Positions 1 to 10,265 of a stretch of DNA of 64,000 nucleotides are shown one piece after another (the stretch's first letter is position 1; every line of letters starts with the position of its first letter). The notes under the pieces were generated by a model, which had not been told where the DNA came from, did no database searches, and saw nothing but the letters and a program-made list of their open reading frames with translations. The position numbers and the translations under genes were made by a program. This DNA is from Leptospiraceae bacterium. GTDB lineage: Bacteria; Spirochaetota; Leptospiria; Leptospirales; Leptospiraceae. Location: the NCBI GenBank assembly GCA_022402465.1, contig JAKRSH010000028.1, positions 62,001-126,000 on the forward strand, read 5' to 3'.

Positions 1-146
1 AGCGGAGTAACTCAATTTATATCATTTGGGCAAAATGATTTTGAGACTCTCCATTTCCTTATTCTAATTTCATAATTTAAAAATTGCCCAAGAATTTTTC
101 TTTTCGCATTCAATGATCAAGGCTATTCCACCTTACATTTAAATAT

Positions 147-181
147 AGAATCCCAAAGAAAGATAATTTCTCTGGGATTCT
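147..181 (-). terminator. Putative terminator hairpin downstream of ahcY
   Basis: Inverted repeat AGAATCCCA ... TGGGATTCT just after the ahcY stop; the U-tract is weak. Confidence 0.5.
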
Positions 182-200
182 CAGCAAAACTCGCTACTTC

Positions 201-1520
201 TTAGTAACGATAATGCTCTGGCTTGAATGGGCCTTCAGGATTGATACCTAAGTAATCCGCTTGTTTTTTGTTCAAATGAGTGAGTCTTACACCTAGGTTT
301 TCTAGATGGAAGGCTGCAACTTTTTCATCCAAATGCTTAGGAAGTCTATAAACTCCTAATTCATATTTATTCGTCCAAAGTTCAATTTGAGCCAATACTT
401 GGTTAGAGAAAGAAGTTGACATTACGAAAGATGGGTGGCCTGTAGCGCATCCAAGATTTACAAGTCTACCCTCAGCTAATACAAGAATATATTTACCATC
501 TGGGAAAGTATATTTATCAACTTGTGGTTTAATCTCAGTTTTAGTTACATCTTTTGCAGCATTCAATTGAGCCATTTGGATCTCTGTATCAAAATGTCCG
601 ATATTACAAAGAATCGCTCCACTTTTCATAGCTTTCATATGCTCAAAAGTAATGATGTCATCATTTCCAGTAGCAGTTACAACTATGTCAGCTTGCTCAA
701 TAATATCTTCAACTCGTAGAACTTGGTAACCTTCCATACATGCTTGAAGAGCGCAGATTGGATCAACTTCTGTTACTACAACTCGTGCACCAAAATTTCT
801 AAGTGACGCAGCCGAACCTTTTCCAACATCTCCATAACCACAAACGATACAAAGCTTACCAGCTAACATTACATCTGTAGCTCTTTTGATACCATCAGCA
901 AGTGACTCACGGCAACCATAGAGGTTATCAAATTTTGATTTAGTTACTGAATCATTTACATTGATTGCTGGAACTTTCAATTCACCTTTCTTCATCATTT
1001 TCATGAGAGCCATTACGCCAGTTGTAGTCTCTTCTGAGATTCCTCTTACATCTTTAAGAAGTTCTGGGTATTTGGTATGCATTACATGAGTCAGGTCACC
1101 ACCATCGTCAAGAATCATATTTGGACCAGTTCCATTCTCATCAAAATAAATTGTCTGCTCAAGGCACCACCAATATTCTTCTTCCGTTTCACCCTTCCAT
1201 GCAAATACAGGAATCCCAGCTTTTGCGATAGCGGATGCCGCGTGGTCTTGAGTAGAGAAAATGTTACAAGAAGACCATCTGATTTCTGCACCTAACTCAA
1301 TTAATGTTTCAATGAGTACTGCTGTTTGAATAGTCATGTGAAGAGAACCAGCGATTCTTGCGCCTTTCAATGGCTTAGATGCTCCGTATTCTTTTCGAAT
1401 TCCCATAAGACCTGGCATTTCCTTCTCTGCGATCTCGATTTCTTTTCTTCCCCATTCAGCGAGAGATAGATCTTTCACCTTGTAAGGGAGTAAATTTGTT
1501 TTAGTTGCTGTTGCGGACAT
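201..1520 (-). CDS. ahcY: Adenosylhomocysteinase (S-adenosylhomocysteine hydrolase)
   Basis: Full-length 439 aa with typical motifs ([12 protein letters not shown]-like, [13 protein letters not shown]-terminal KPEHYRY). Confidence 0.97.
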   Translation of the reverse strand: MSATATKTNLLPYKVKDLSLAEWGRKEIEIAEKEMPGLMGIRKEYGASKPLKGARIAGSLHMTIQTAVLIETLIELGAEIRWSSCNIFSTQDHAASAIAKAGIPVFAWKGETEEEYWWCLEQTIYFDENGTGPNMILDDGGDLTHVMHTKYPELLKDVRGISEETTTGVMALMKMMKKGELKVPAINVNDSVTKSKFDNLYGCRESLADGIKRATDVMLAGKLCIVCGYGDVGKGSAASLRNFGARVVVTEVDPICALQACMEGYQVLRVEDIIEQADIVVTATGNDDIITFEHMKAMKSGAILCNIGHFDTEIQMAQLNAAKDVTKTEIKPQVDKYTFPDGKYILVLAEGRLVNLGCATGHPSFVMSTSFSNQVLAQIELWTNKYELGVYRLPKHLDEKVAAFHLENLGVRLTHLNKKQADYLGINPEGPFKPEHYRY

Positions 1521-2514
1521 GGTAGTCCTCCTTTTTTGTTGCTTTAATAAATAAAATTTTAAAAACAGTGTTAGTTGAGACAGAATCTCGTTCGATTAAT
1601 TCAAATCCATATGTCTTTAACCAAGATTGGATTAGGTCGGGCTCGAATCCCATCCAGAGGTCAGCGTATTTTTCTCTCATGAATTCTTGGTTGTGCTTAA
1701 CTAGATCTACTAGACAAAATGTACCGCCTAACTTTAAGACTCTATTGATTTCTTCCAAGACTTTGGGCGGATGGGAAACATGGTGTAAGACCATAGATGC
1801 TACAACTGAATCTGCAGTGTTATCATCAACCGGCAATTGCTCTAATTGTGCTTGTAGAATCTCAACTTTAGAGTTACCAAAAAATTCCTTACGGGCAACT
1901 TCAACCATTTTCGTGGATGAATCAAGCCCAATAACTTTATTGGATTTGGACAATAAGTAAGGGATAAGGCCCCCAGGTCCGCAGCCAAGATCCAGCAGTC
2001 GTTCTGAATTGCCTGGTAGAGAAGAAAGAATTCTATCTCTATAGATTTTGGGATCCAAAACTTCTTCTTGGACTTTTTCCCAATTCTGACCGAGGTCATC
2101 AAAGAATTCTCTGCTTAAATTTTCTCGATTTTGTAAGCTGATGCTCATGTTTCGTTGGTCGACTTCACGAAATGGAAGATCTTCCTTATAGGAAAGTATA
2201 AGTTGCACCAAATCGTATGAAAAATATTTAGCTGAGTTACGGAGGGAATAGTAAACCCAAGAGCCTTCTCGCCTAGAACTTAAAAGCCCCGCATCTGTGA
2301 GAATTTTCAAATGGCGAGATACCGATGATTGACCCATGGAAAGAATATCAACAATCTCGTTTACAGAAAAATCAGCGTAAGATAGGATATGTATTATACG
2401 AACGCGGGTTTCGTCAGAAACAGATTTAAATGCCTTCATTAGGGCATTCTCTGATTGGGAAACCAAGCTAGGTGTGGGCAGCAAGGTTTCTGTTTCTGTT
2501 CGTAGGAAATCCAT
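1501..2514 (-). CDS. ArsR-family HTH regulator fused to a SAM-dependent methyltransferase (SahR-like)
   Basis: N-terminal ArsR wHTH ([26 protein letters not shown]) plus class I methyltransferase motif [16 protein letters not shown]; overlaps the start of ahcY by 20 bp. Confidence 0.9.
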   Translation of the reverse strand: MDFLRTETETLLPTPSLVSQSENALMKAFKSVSDETRVRIIHILSYADFSVNEIVDILSMGQSSVSRHLKILTDAGLLSSRREGSWVYYSLRNSAKYFSYDLVQLILSYKEDLPFREVDQRNMSISLQNRENLSREFFDDLGQNWEKVQEEVLDPKIYRDRILSSLPGNSERLLDLGCGPGGLIPYLLSKSNKVIGLDSSTKMVEVARKEFFGNSKVEILQAQLEQLPVDDNTADSVVASMVLHHVSHPPKVLEEINRVLKLGGTFCLVDLVKHNQEFMREKYADLWMGFEPDLIQSWLKTYGFELIERDSVSTNTVFKILFIKATKKEDYHVRNSN

Positions 2515-2526
2515 CTAGATTTCAAC

Positions 2527-2546
2527 ATATCTAGATATCTCGATAT
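2527..2546. promoter_or_regulatory. Putative operator of the ArsR-MTase/ahcY unit
   Basis: Perfect 12-bp palindrome ATATCTAGATAT overlapping a second inverted repeat ATATC-TC-GATAT, directly upstream of the regulator gene. Confidence 0.55.
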
Positions 2547-2558
2547 TGTCAACTTTAA

Positions 2559-3335
2559 ATGAAACGTTTACTTTCAATTTTCATCTCACTCGGATCCTTT
2601 TGGATCTTATCCTATAGTTTATGGAAAATTGCCAATTCCTGGGGCACATTTTGGGCTTTTATGAACTTTATTCCCTTGAGTGTAGCCATTTCTATTCTTT
2701 CAGGAATCATCCTTAAATATGTAAAATTAGAGGATCGTATTGGACCGATAATCGGGCTCTCAATTTTAACAGGAATCTTTGGTGCAATGAGCATTAATCC
2801 CCTCAAAGAAGCATTTCTTTTGAAAGTGGACTCAAGCGCTGTAAGTCTATTGTATCCAAAATCGGAATTGGTACCTTATCCTGGCTATATAAACTTAAAA
2901 TCCTTATCTCTCTGCGACAATAGTGATTTATACTCTCAAATTCTTTGGGATTTGGTTAAAAGGGGCATGAAAATGAAAGACAATGATAACACTTACTATG
3001 GATACGATGCTGCCTTGCCTTTGAAAATCCAAGGGAAGGAAACTTCCATCCTTTTGTATTTTGAGACTGTAGGATATGGCGAAGTGAATCCGCCTAGCCA
3101 GCCAACAGAAAAAGAATGGGTTAAGTATTGTAAAGAGAAAATTTCTTGGGTAAAAATTCTCAAAGATTCAAACAACAGAAACGCAAAATTTGTTCGCAAA
3201 TCCTTTCCAGACGAATTAAACAAACTCATTTATGTCAACTCCACTTCGCCTACTTTCGATCGCTGGGCATGGAGTATAGGTTTTGGAATTTTGATTCTTT
3301 TGAATTTGAGACAAGCGATTTTTGTTAAAGATTAA
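2559..3335 (+). CDS. Hypothetical membrane protein
   Basis: 258 aa with N-terminal and C-terminal hydrophobic helices. Confidence 0.75.
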   Translation: MKRLLSIFISLGSFWILSYSLWKIANSWGTFWAFMNFIPLSVAISILSGIILKYVKLEDRIGPIIGLSILTGIFGAMSINPLKEAFLLKVDSSAVSLLYPKSELVPYPGYINLKSLSLCDNSDLYSQILWDLVKRGMKMKDNDNTYYGYDAALPLKIQGKETSILLYFETVGYGEVNPPSQPTEKEWVKYCKEKISWVKILKDSNNRNAKFVRKSFPDELNKLIYVNSTSPTFDRWAWSIGFGILILLNLRQAIFVKD

Positions 3336-3465
3336 AATTCAATTTATTTTTTGTCTTATTTCCTTGGAAGTTCCTAAGAAAAATAGAAAACTACTTTTTA
3401 AAAAAGGAATGGTCTGCTTCAGCGAAGCTTGCTAGTTTGGTGAAATTCCGCCATCTTCTTTATGG

Positions 3466-4068
3466 ATGGCTAGAGGTAAAAACCCCTTGGCATTTGTTAG
3501 ACATATACAACCATCAATCAAACTATTAATCATACTCATATCTCTAACTTTTATACATTGCACAACCTCAACGAAATACCTTTCTGAAGAAGACACAAGA
3601 CCTTCTGCTGAATGGGGACCTTTTGAACTAAAAGCAACCATCCATACAATGGCAACTGAGATCAGTGCTTTCTTAAAAGAGCAGGATCCAAAAGCCATAC
3701 TAGCAATTTCCAGAATGGAAAACCAAAGTTCAGAACACATTGAACCTGAGATGATAACCAGAGAGCTTATATCGAAATTAATCTTTAACAAAGTAAAATT
3801 CATTGACCGCTCTAAACGAGAAGAAGCGGTCTCAGAAAGTATTTTTGGAAAACAAGGAATAACCAAAGAAAGTAAGGATTTAAAATTAGAAACTGCTGAT
3901 TATGTGTTAGATGGAGTTGTTCTTGACAATGTTCGTTACGTCGATACGAAGAAAATTCAATACATCATCGTTAGTTTTCAAATGACAAAACTTTCCTCAG
4001 GTCTCATAGTATGGCAAGGCGAGCAAAAATTTCTAAAAGAGTCTAAATCCCCTTTAGTAAAATGGTAG
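3466..4068 (+). CDS. LpoB-like lipoprotein (penicillin-binding protein activator family)
   Basis: Lipoprotein-type N-terminus (LLIILISLTFIHC) followed by an LpoB-like pattern (KAILAISRMENQSSEHIEPEMITREL..., ADYVLDGVV). Confidence 0.7.
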   Translation: MARGKNPLAFVRHIQPSIKLLIILISLTFIHCTTSTKYLSEEDTRPSAEWGPFELKATIHTMATEISAFLKEQDPKAILAISRMENQSSEHIEPEMITRELISKLIFNKVKFIDRSKREEAVSESIFGKQGITKESKDLKLETADYVLDGVVLDNVRYVDTKKIQYIIVSFQMTKLSSGLIVWQGEQKFLKESKSPLVKW

Positions 4069-4076
4069 AAGAGAAT

Positions 4077-4110
4077 TTGATCCAATATATTTTTTTATAT
4101 ATTGAATCAA
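4077..4110. terminator. Bidirectional terminator between convergent genes
   Basis: TTGATcCAATATAT-TTTTTT-ATATATTGaATCAA hairpin between convergent CDSs. Confidence 0.55.
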
Positions 4111-4154
4111 CCTATCGCTCATTTAACTGAATTGTTCCAAAAAACTATGTTCAT

Positions 4155-5456
4155 TTACTTCCTGCCATCTGGGTAGAAATAAAAATCTAGCACTGATTCT
4201 TTATTAGGCGAATTCACTTTCGTAGGTGCGATTTGTTTACGAGATTCATGGAATTGAACTGATGGAGAAAGTTCTTGATTTGAAGAGCCTACCCAAATAT
4301 AATCGGGTAGATAACGAACATATCGATAGCTTTGGGCAACATTTGCTGTATTTACAATATCTTGTTTGGCAGAATCAATAGATTTCGAAGCTATCTCTGC
4401 ACCCTTTTGTAGTCCAGCAATCAAGACTACAAGTCCAACTGCTGATAGATCCGATGAGTTTGCCTCTGTTCCTAAGTAAATCAAACCTCCTCCAACTGCT
4501 ATTCCTAAAACCCCAACTGTAATCCCTAAGGCAACACCGCCTGTTGCAACTGCTGTGTTCTTTACTATACTAAGAGCCATTTTCTGACCATACTTAGAAT
4601 CCTGAATGAGTTCATTGATTGCATTATCTCTTTCTAAATGCCTTTCATACCATGCCTTTGAATTGGATGTAATTCCAAAAGAAATTAGCTTACCTTTTTC
4701 ATCTCTTAACTCAATCTTGGATTCTAAACCCTTGGAATTAAATTTTAAATCTCGAAAACCTCTTACAACATTCCATTCCAATTTGGGATCCCATATTGGC
4801 TCTCTACCTGGATAGCCTAAAACAAGGATCATCTTTTTAGGTGGAGCTTTCATCAAAGAAAGTTGCCAGGCCCATGTCATAGATTTATCCATGTAGTATG
4901 CCTTTCTGTATTCGACACGTGCCTCCTCCCAATGATCTACGCATCTCCACATAGATGCTAGAAATATTCTTAATATTGGATCATCGAATGGACCTTCATG
5001 GCTCCACTCTCCACCCAAAAAGTGAGAAACTTTTCTTATATGAATAAGGGCTTTTTCTTTATCACCTAACATTATATTGCCCCAACTAAGCAATAGATGC
5101 ATCCATATGATTTCATGTTCGGATGCATAGTAACCATCTGGAGTATCTGCGTAGAAAAAATCTTTAAGCTCACGAGAAACCTTATATCGAACTCGTTCTT
5201 CCATTTTCTCAGCAAACCATTCTAATTTTTTAATCTCTGGTTTGCCTTGGAGAAGATTGAGATAGGTCTTTTCTAATGTTGTTATGAAAGCACCGTCTTC
5301 TCCCTTAGGAAAAACTTCTAGTGCTGTTTCTAAATCCTGCTCTGAAAGACTTTTAGTTGTTGGATAGTAATCATAAGACTTATTATAAACAGTGCTGCAA
5401 GATACTAAATATAAACTAGCTAAGAGAAATATATGAATACTCAGGATTACCCCCAT
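4155..5456 (-). CDS. TPR-containing lipoprotein (COG3014-like)
   Basis: Lipoprotein signal (LLASLYLVSC), helical repeats, central glycine-rich hydrophobic segment; convergent with the LpoB-like gene. Confidence 0.65.
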   Translation of the reverse strand: MGVILSIHIFLLASLYLVSCSTVYNKSYDYYPTTKSLSEQDLETALEVFPKGEDGAFITTLEKTYLNLLQGKPEIKKLEWFAEKMEERVRYKVSRELKDFFYADTPDGYYASEHEIIWMHLLLSWGNIMLGDKEKALIHIRKVSHFLGGEWSHEGPFDDPILRIFLASMWRCVDHWEEARVEYRKAYYMDKSMTWAWQLSLMKAPPKKMILVLGYPGREPIWDPKLEWNVVRGFRDLKFNSKGLESKIELRDEKGKLISFGITSNSKAWYERHLERDNAINELIQDSKYGQKMALSIVKNTAVATGGVALGITVGVLGIAVGGGLIYLGTEANSSDLSAVGLVVLIAGLQKGAEIASKSIDSAKQDIVNTANVAQSYRYVRYLPDYIWVGSSNQELSPSVQFHESRKQIAPTKVNSPNKESVLDFYFYPDGRK

Positions 5457-5457
5457 C

Positions 5458-7467
5458 TTACTTTACGGAAGTATGGATGATATTGTACTGGGTAAGACAG
5501 TATTCTTTGGAAGGATGTTCCACACGAGAGTGAATTTCCAACTTTGTTTTTAATTTGTCTGATCTTGTTCGGATTTTTTCTTGAAGAAATGGATCCTCAC
5601 AAATCGGAGAAATTTCTACAAGGCTATCGAAGTCATCCCAGGTTTTAATATTGTACTTATGATCATTCCGTATTATATAACTTTTATAGCGACTCATTCG
5701 AATAAGAACATCAATTTCGGAAGCAAGTAGTCTGCCTTCCTTATCAAAATGAATATCTTCATGAAATCCATTTATTAAAATTAGATTCTTGTCTAATGGA
5801 AGTTGAGCACTAATCCATCTAGCTGGCTCAAAAATATTCGCATCTTCTCCTCTAAGACAATAGTATCTTGTTTCACTATAGGACTTTGTCCAAAAGCCTC
5901 TATCATTTGCAAATAAACCTACACTGACTAGAAATGCAATAGCTGCTATGACTTGCCAAGCTCTTTGTAATTTCTTGCTTCTATAGAAAATAGATTCCTG
6001 CATAGGTCTTATAATCCATAGACTTGTTAGTAAAGACAAACAAGGTATAAATTGCAAAACATATCTTTGTTGCTTGTTGGGAGTCGTAATCTCTAAAATG
6101 AATATTTGAAAAAAAAGAATTAGCGTCAAACCAACTAAAGGATCTTTGAATATTCTAAATGGGCCAATTTCCAAGTCCTTTAAGCGACCAGATAAATTTT
6201 TAGACCAAGATAAATCTGATTCAGAAATATTTCTTGGTTCTTGCATTCTAATAGATTCTTGAGATTTTTTGGAAATAAATTGTTGTCTAAGCCATATTAA
6301 TATAGAAATTACAGCAAAGAATATCATAATTCGAATCGCCCAAGGACTATCAAAAACTGCCTGAGGTAAAAATATATCACCCGATGGAGATGCTATCAGA
6401 CTATAAAAAAAGCTTTTTGTGAATTTGTTAACAATATTAGATGCACCAATAAGGCTAGTTACACGGTCAGGGTTCAAATAAATCCAAAATAGGGATGGCA
6501 TTATTCCTAATATATAAATTGCTCTAAGACTCGATGGAATAATTTTTCTTAATGGAAGCTTTTGTTTCCAAAGAAAATAATTGAAATCCAAAAAGAGTGG
6601 TAGTGTAAGATAATAATACATCAATTTATAAATGCGTAGGTTGGCATCAATAAGACCCAATTTCTTGGCAAAAGGTAAACCTAATAAACCAACTAGAATA
6701 AGTATGAGAAAGAATCTACGAATTCCTTTGTAGTGACTTACTAAGGCATGCTCAACTAGGCGAAATATTCCACTGGGCGACCTTAGGCTTTCCATTATAG
6801 TAAGTGCTATAAAAAGCATGAGACCGTAGGGGTATTTTGTGAAAAAGAAAAATAAAAGAGAAATTCCTAAACCCCATTTTAACCTAGAAGTGATTTCTGC
6901 CTTACATAAATAAATTTGGTAGAGATAATAAAAACACCAAATGGATGCAAACATAGCCTGGGTCTCAAGCATAGATGACAAACTATAAGCTGGAACTTCG
7001 AATGTATGAATTAAGAATCCTAGGCTCACTATAGTAATCAAACCTGCATATAGAAGATTCTTTGTGATAGAATAGGATACGATTGCTATAGATAGGAAGG
7101 TAAATGCTAAGAACGCAAGACCGAGAAAAGAATCTTCTAATATGACAGAGTAACCTGTTGGAATATAAAGAAGCATTAGTGTAATAAAAGAACGAAGAGG
7201 TGGCCAAGTTGGTGCTTCAAAAAAAGGTAGGATAGCAGAGTACCATCTGCCCAAATGGAAGTCAGAATATTGGTCCAACACCGTCACTAACCTAATGTTC
7301 TCGTCCCAACTCATGACATCCTGGTTTGGGCAATTTTCTAAAAAGTACGACCAAGCAATATCAAAAAAGTAATAGGAGCTAATAAATGCTAATGCAAAGA
7401 GCATAGATCCGAGAAAGAAATCTAAAGACTTTGATGAGAGGTAAGATTTTTCAAATATATTTTTCAT
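5458..7467 (-). CDS. Multi-pass membrane protein, GT-C glycosyltransferase-like
   Basis: 669 aa, many TM helices and an extracytoplasmic C-terminal domain. Confidence 0.6.
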   Translation of the reverse strand: MKNIFEKSYLSSKSLDFFLGSMLFALAFISSYYFFDIAWSYFLENCPNQDVMSWDENIRLVTVLDQYSDFHLGRWYSAILPFFEAPTWPPLRSFITLMLLYIPTGYSVILEDSFLGLAFLAFTFLSIAIVSYSITKNLLYAGLITIVSLGFLIHTFEVPAYSLSSMLETQAMFASIWCFYYLYQIYLCKAEITSRLKWGLGISLLFFFFTKYPYGLMLFIALTIMESLRSPSGIFRLVEHALVSHYKGIRRFFLILILVGLLGLPFAKKLGLIDANLRIYKLMYYYLTLPLFLDFNYFLWKQKLPLRKIIPSSLRAIYILGIMPSLFWIYLNPDRVTSLIGASNIVNKFTKSFFYSLIASPSGDIFLPQAVFDSPWAIRIMIFFAVISILIWLRQQFISKKSQESIRMQEPRNISESDLSWSKNLSGRLKDLEIGPFRIFKDPLVGLTLILFFQIFILEITTPNKQQRYVLQFIPCLSLLTSLWIIRPMQESIFYRSKKLQRAWQVIAAIAFLVSVGLFANDRGFWTKSYSETRYYCLRGEDANIFEPARWISAQLPLDKNLILINGFHEDIHFDKEGRLLASEIDVLIRMSRYKSYIIRNDHKYNIKTWDDFDSLVEISPICEDPFLQEKIRTRSDKLKTKLEIHSRVEHPSKEYCLTQYNIIHTSVK

Positions 7468-7523
7468 TGACCCAGACTTTTATAAACATTTTTTGGAGGG
7501 ATACTATAGGAATCTTCCACGAT

Positions 7524-7877
7524 ATGAAAAATTTATTTACCCTGTTTTTCTTGGCTAGCCTTTTAACACAATGTGCTACCTCGAATGCAGGAATTGCAAC
7601 AAGCAACATTCCCATTACTGACCAACAATACACAGTGATCGGTCCTATTGAGAAATCGGATTATTGGTTTACCTTTGATATTGCGGTCATAGGTTTCCCT
7701 CTTACCAAGCCACCTATGGATCAATTGGTAAAAGCCTGCCTTCAGGAATCTGGTGCTGATGCTCTTATTAATATTCAATATTGGAATGATAAGAGCATAA
7801 TTTTTTTTGTGACTCTAAACAGAATTGGGCTTAGAGCAGAGGCTATTAAATTTCAAAATGATCCTAAGAAAAAATGA
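7524..7877 (+). CDS. TRL-like lipoprotein
   Basis: Start moved to MKNLFTLFFLASLLTQCATS (lipobox LLTQC); the upstream ORF extension overlaps the divergent gene. Confidence 0.65.
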   Translation: MKNLFTLFFLASLLTQCATSNAGIATSNIPITDQQYTVIGPIEKSDYWFTFDIAVIGFPLTKPPMDQLVKACLQESGADALINIQYWNDKSIIFFVTLNRIGLRAEAIKFQNDPKKK

Positions 7878-7878
7878 A

Positions 7879-8346
7879 ATGATCAGCTCTTCAACAGAGT
7901 GGAGCAAAAGAATTTTCTGTAATCTCATACAAAGAATAAAAATCCCACTAAGTACTTTTTTATGCACCTTTATACTCAGCCAATGTGCGGGAGCTCTTAT
8001 AGAGAAAGGTGGTCATACTCGGAGTTCTCATTTAACACAACAAGCTACTATCATTCGTAATTCCCAATATAAGATTCTAGAAACCTCATCGGGTGAATCA
8101 TCTACCTTGTTTTTGTTTGGACTCTTTCCTGTGACTAGTCCTTTGGATATAGAATATGCTATGAGCCAAGCTGTTCAAAAAATACCAGGCGGACAATCAC
8201 TTATAGATATACATTATTGGCAGGAGACGCATGTATTTTTTCCTTTAGGAACTGTTTCTGTATTAACTGTTGAAGGTAAGGTGATCAGTTATGAATCAAA
8301 CATAAGTGAGTTAGAGAAGTCTCTTAAGAAAGTTCCTCAAAGATAA
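7879..8346 (+). CDS. Lipoprotein, paralogue-like to the preceding gene
   Basis: Lipobox-like LCTFILSQC; shared pattern (LFGLFPVTSPLD..., INxxYWxxxxxFF) with 7524-7877. Confidence 0.6.
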   Translation: MISSSTEWSKRIFCNLIQRIKIPLSTFLCTFILSQCAGALIEKGGHTRSSHLTQQATIIRNSQYKILETSSGESSTLFLFGLFPVTSPLDIEYAMSQAVQKIPGGQSLIDIHYWQETHVFFPLGTVSVLTVEGKVISYESNISELEKSLKKVPQR

Positions 8347-8566
8347 GTCTATCTATGAAAATCATTTTTGTATTAAAAATGCCAAACTGAGTACTAGACT
8401 CAAGTCTAATCATTGCTGGAGACTTTTTCCTAATTTTTATATCAATCTTACCTAAATCCAAAATATTCAATCTAGATTAATTGTTGTGAGAATTTACAAA
8501 TACAACAGTGTTTTAAAAGGCTTGGATTCATGATTTATTTAAGAAAAATGGTTTTTAGAGGGTATT

Positions 8567-9196
8567 ATGCAGACTTACGTAGATTTAGGTGAGACATTAA
8601 TTTTCGTCATTATGGGTTTCGCAAGTGTTCTTGCTCTTGCAGTTTTTGTAGAAAGATTGATTGTATATCGAAGAACGATATCAGAAAAATCGGAACATTT
8701 TTTACAAAATTTAACCATCTCTCTTCGCAAAAAAGATATCTCTGAAATAAAAGATCTAGTATCTCAATCAGAAGATACTGTCTATTCAAGATTCACATCC
8801 TTTACTATGGAACGCTTAGAAGAAAATCCAAATGGAATTCCAGTCCTTATGGAAGGAAAAATCATCTCAGAAAAAATCGAACTCGAGAAACGACTCCCTA
8901 TTTTAAATACCTTAGGCAATAATGCTCCCTTTATTGGTCTCTTGGGAACAGTTCTTGGAGTAATCAAAGCATTTTACAATTTAGGAACCCTAGGAAATAC
9001 GGGAGCTGAAGTTGTTATGCGATCCATTTCTACTGCCCTACTTGCAACTGCTGCAGGACTAGCAATTGCTATCCCTGTGGTTATGATTAATAACTTCTTC
9101 TCTCGAAAGATGAAAGTGATTCTAGCAAATCTAGAAATACTCAGCAGAGAATTTACAGGAAATTTCCTTAGTGGCTCAAAGAAGCAAAACCACTAA
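8567..9196 (+). CDS. exbB: MotA/TolQ/ExbB proton channel family protein
   Basis: LPILNTLGNNAPFIGLLGTVLGVIKAF motif and TM organisation. Confidence 0.92.
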   Translation: MQTYVDLGETLIFVIMGFASVLALAVFVERLIVYRRTISEKSEHFLQNLTISLRKKDISEIKDLVSQSEDTVYSRFTSFTMERLEENPNGIPVLMEGKIISEKIELEKRLPILNTLGNNAPFIGLLGTVLGVIKAFYNLGTLGNTGAEVVMRSISTALLATAAGLAIAIPVVMINNFFSRKMKVILANLEILSREFTGNFLSGSKKQNH

Positions 9197-9215
9197 ACCA
9201 TAGGAGAAACTAGAT

Positions 9216-9617
9216 ATGGCAGTTCAAAGTGGCGGCGATGATGAGGAAATTGGAAATATAAACATTACTCCCATGGTGGATGTAATTTTAGTATTACTTG
9301 TAATTTTTATGGTTACAGCAAATTTCCTTAAGAAAGAATCCATCAATATCAATCTACCTAAGGTTGCAGCTGCGGATCCTAATATTGCAGAATCTAAGCA
9401 GATAGCTCTAACAAAAGATGGCAAGATCCTTTTTGAAGGAAATGAAACGAGTTTAGAAGGAATGATTCGGATCTTAGAAAGAGATGCAAAGCTACAACCT
9501 AATATGCGTTTGACTATTTCCGCAGATGAGAAGCTCCCTTACGGGCGAGTGACAGAGATTATGGGACAGGTGCGTAAGGCTGGTGTGACTCGAATTGCAC
9601 TATCAGTTAAAAAATAA
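9216..9617 (+). CDS. exbD: ExbD/TolR family biopolymer transporter
   Basis: NITPMVDVILVLLVIFMVTANF motif. Confidence 0.93.
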   Translation: MAVQSGGDDEEIGNINITPMVDVILVLLVIFMVTANFLKKESININLPKVAAADPNIAESKQIALTKDGKILFEGNETSLEGMIRILERDAKLQPNMRLTISADEKLPYGRVTEIMGQVRKAGVTRIALSVKK

Positions 9618-9619
9618 GT

Positions 9620-10264
9620 ATGAAGCAAATTGATTGGCAAGAAATTAAAACTAAGATTAAGATCTTTGGTGTATTTCGCTTTTGTCTACTGGCTTCTATT
9701 TTTCTTCATGGCTCTGTGGTCTTAGGATACTATATTGCTACCTATGTCGCACCTGTAGATTCTGAAGAGTACGAAATTTCAGAATTAGATGTTGATTTTG
9801 AAGAAATACCTCCCGAACTGATAGGCGGAACATCAAGCCCGGCACCTGTTGAAAAGTCGGAATGGGTGGAAGGCTCAAACAAGGACCAATCTAAAGAAGC
9901 TCCCGACGATTCCGATATAAATCCCAATGCCTTGAATGGAAATGGGACTGACAAGGACGGATTTTTATTTTCTTGGGCGGGGGATAGACCTCCAACTTTT
10001 ATAATTGATTTTGATTTAACTGATTATTTTCCGGCTTCAGCTAAGGCTGCAGGAATAACCAATAAAATGGTTACAGTTATGGTGCAAGTAAATGAGAAAG
10101 GCGAACTCATGGGTGCAAAAATTGTATCTGGCAAGGCTGGATATGGTTTTGACGAAGCTGCTATTCAAATTGTGAAACGAGCTCGTTTTGCCCCTGGCTA
10201 TGTGGATGGGCGACCAACGAAAATGGCTCATAGACTTCCGATAAATTTTACTTTGGAGGATTGA
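9620..10264 (+). CDS. TonB-family energy transducer
   Basis: N-terminal TM anchor, C-terminal TonB domain (VMVQVNEKGELMGAKIVSGKAGYGFDEAAIQIVKRARFAPGYVDGRP). Confidence 0.9.
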   Translation: MKQIDWQEIKTKIKIFGVFRFCLLASIFLHGSVVLGYYIATYVAPVDSEEYEISELDVDFEEIPPELIGGTSSPAPVEKSEWVEGSNKDQSKEAPDDSDINPNALNGNGTDKDGFLFSWAGDRPPTFIIDFDLTDYFPASAKAAGITNKMVTVMVQVNEKGELMGAKIVSGKAGYGFDEAAIQIVKRARFAPGYVDGRPTKMAHRLPINFTLED

Positions 10265-10265
10265 T

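Noticed and set aside
522-1295. Plus-strand ORFs inside ahcY
   Set aside because: Antisense shadows of a highly conserved gene; no SD or family similarity.
3432-3866. 144-aa minus-strand ORF opposite the LpoB-like gene
   Set aside because: Lies antisense to a lipoprotein CDS with a clear lipobox; composition looks non-coding.
8482-8507. TGTTGT ... ACAACA inverted repeat upstream of exbB as a Fur-like site
   Set aside because: Arms are only 6 bp with a long spacer and do not resemble a known Fur box; insufficient support.
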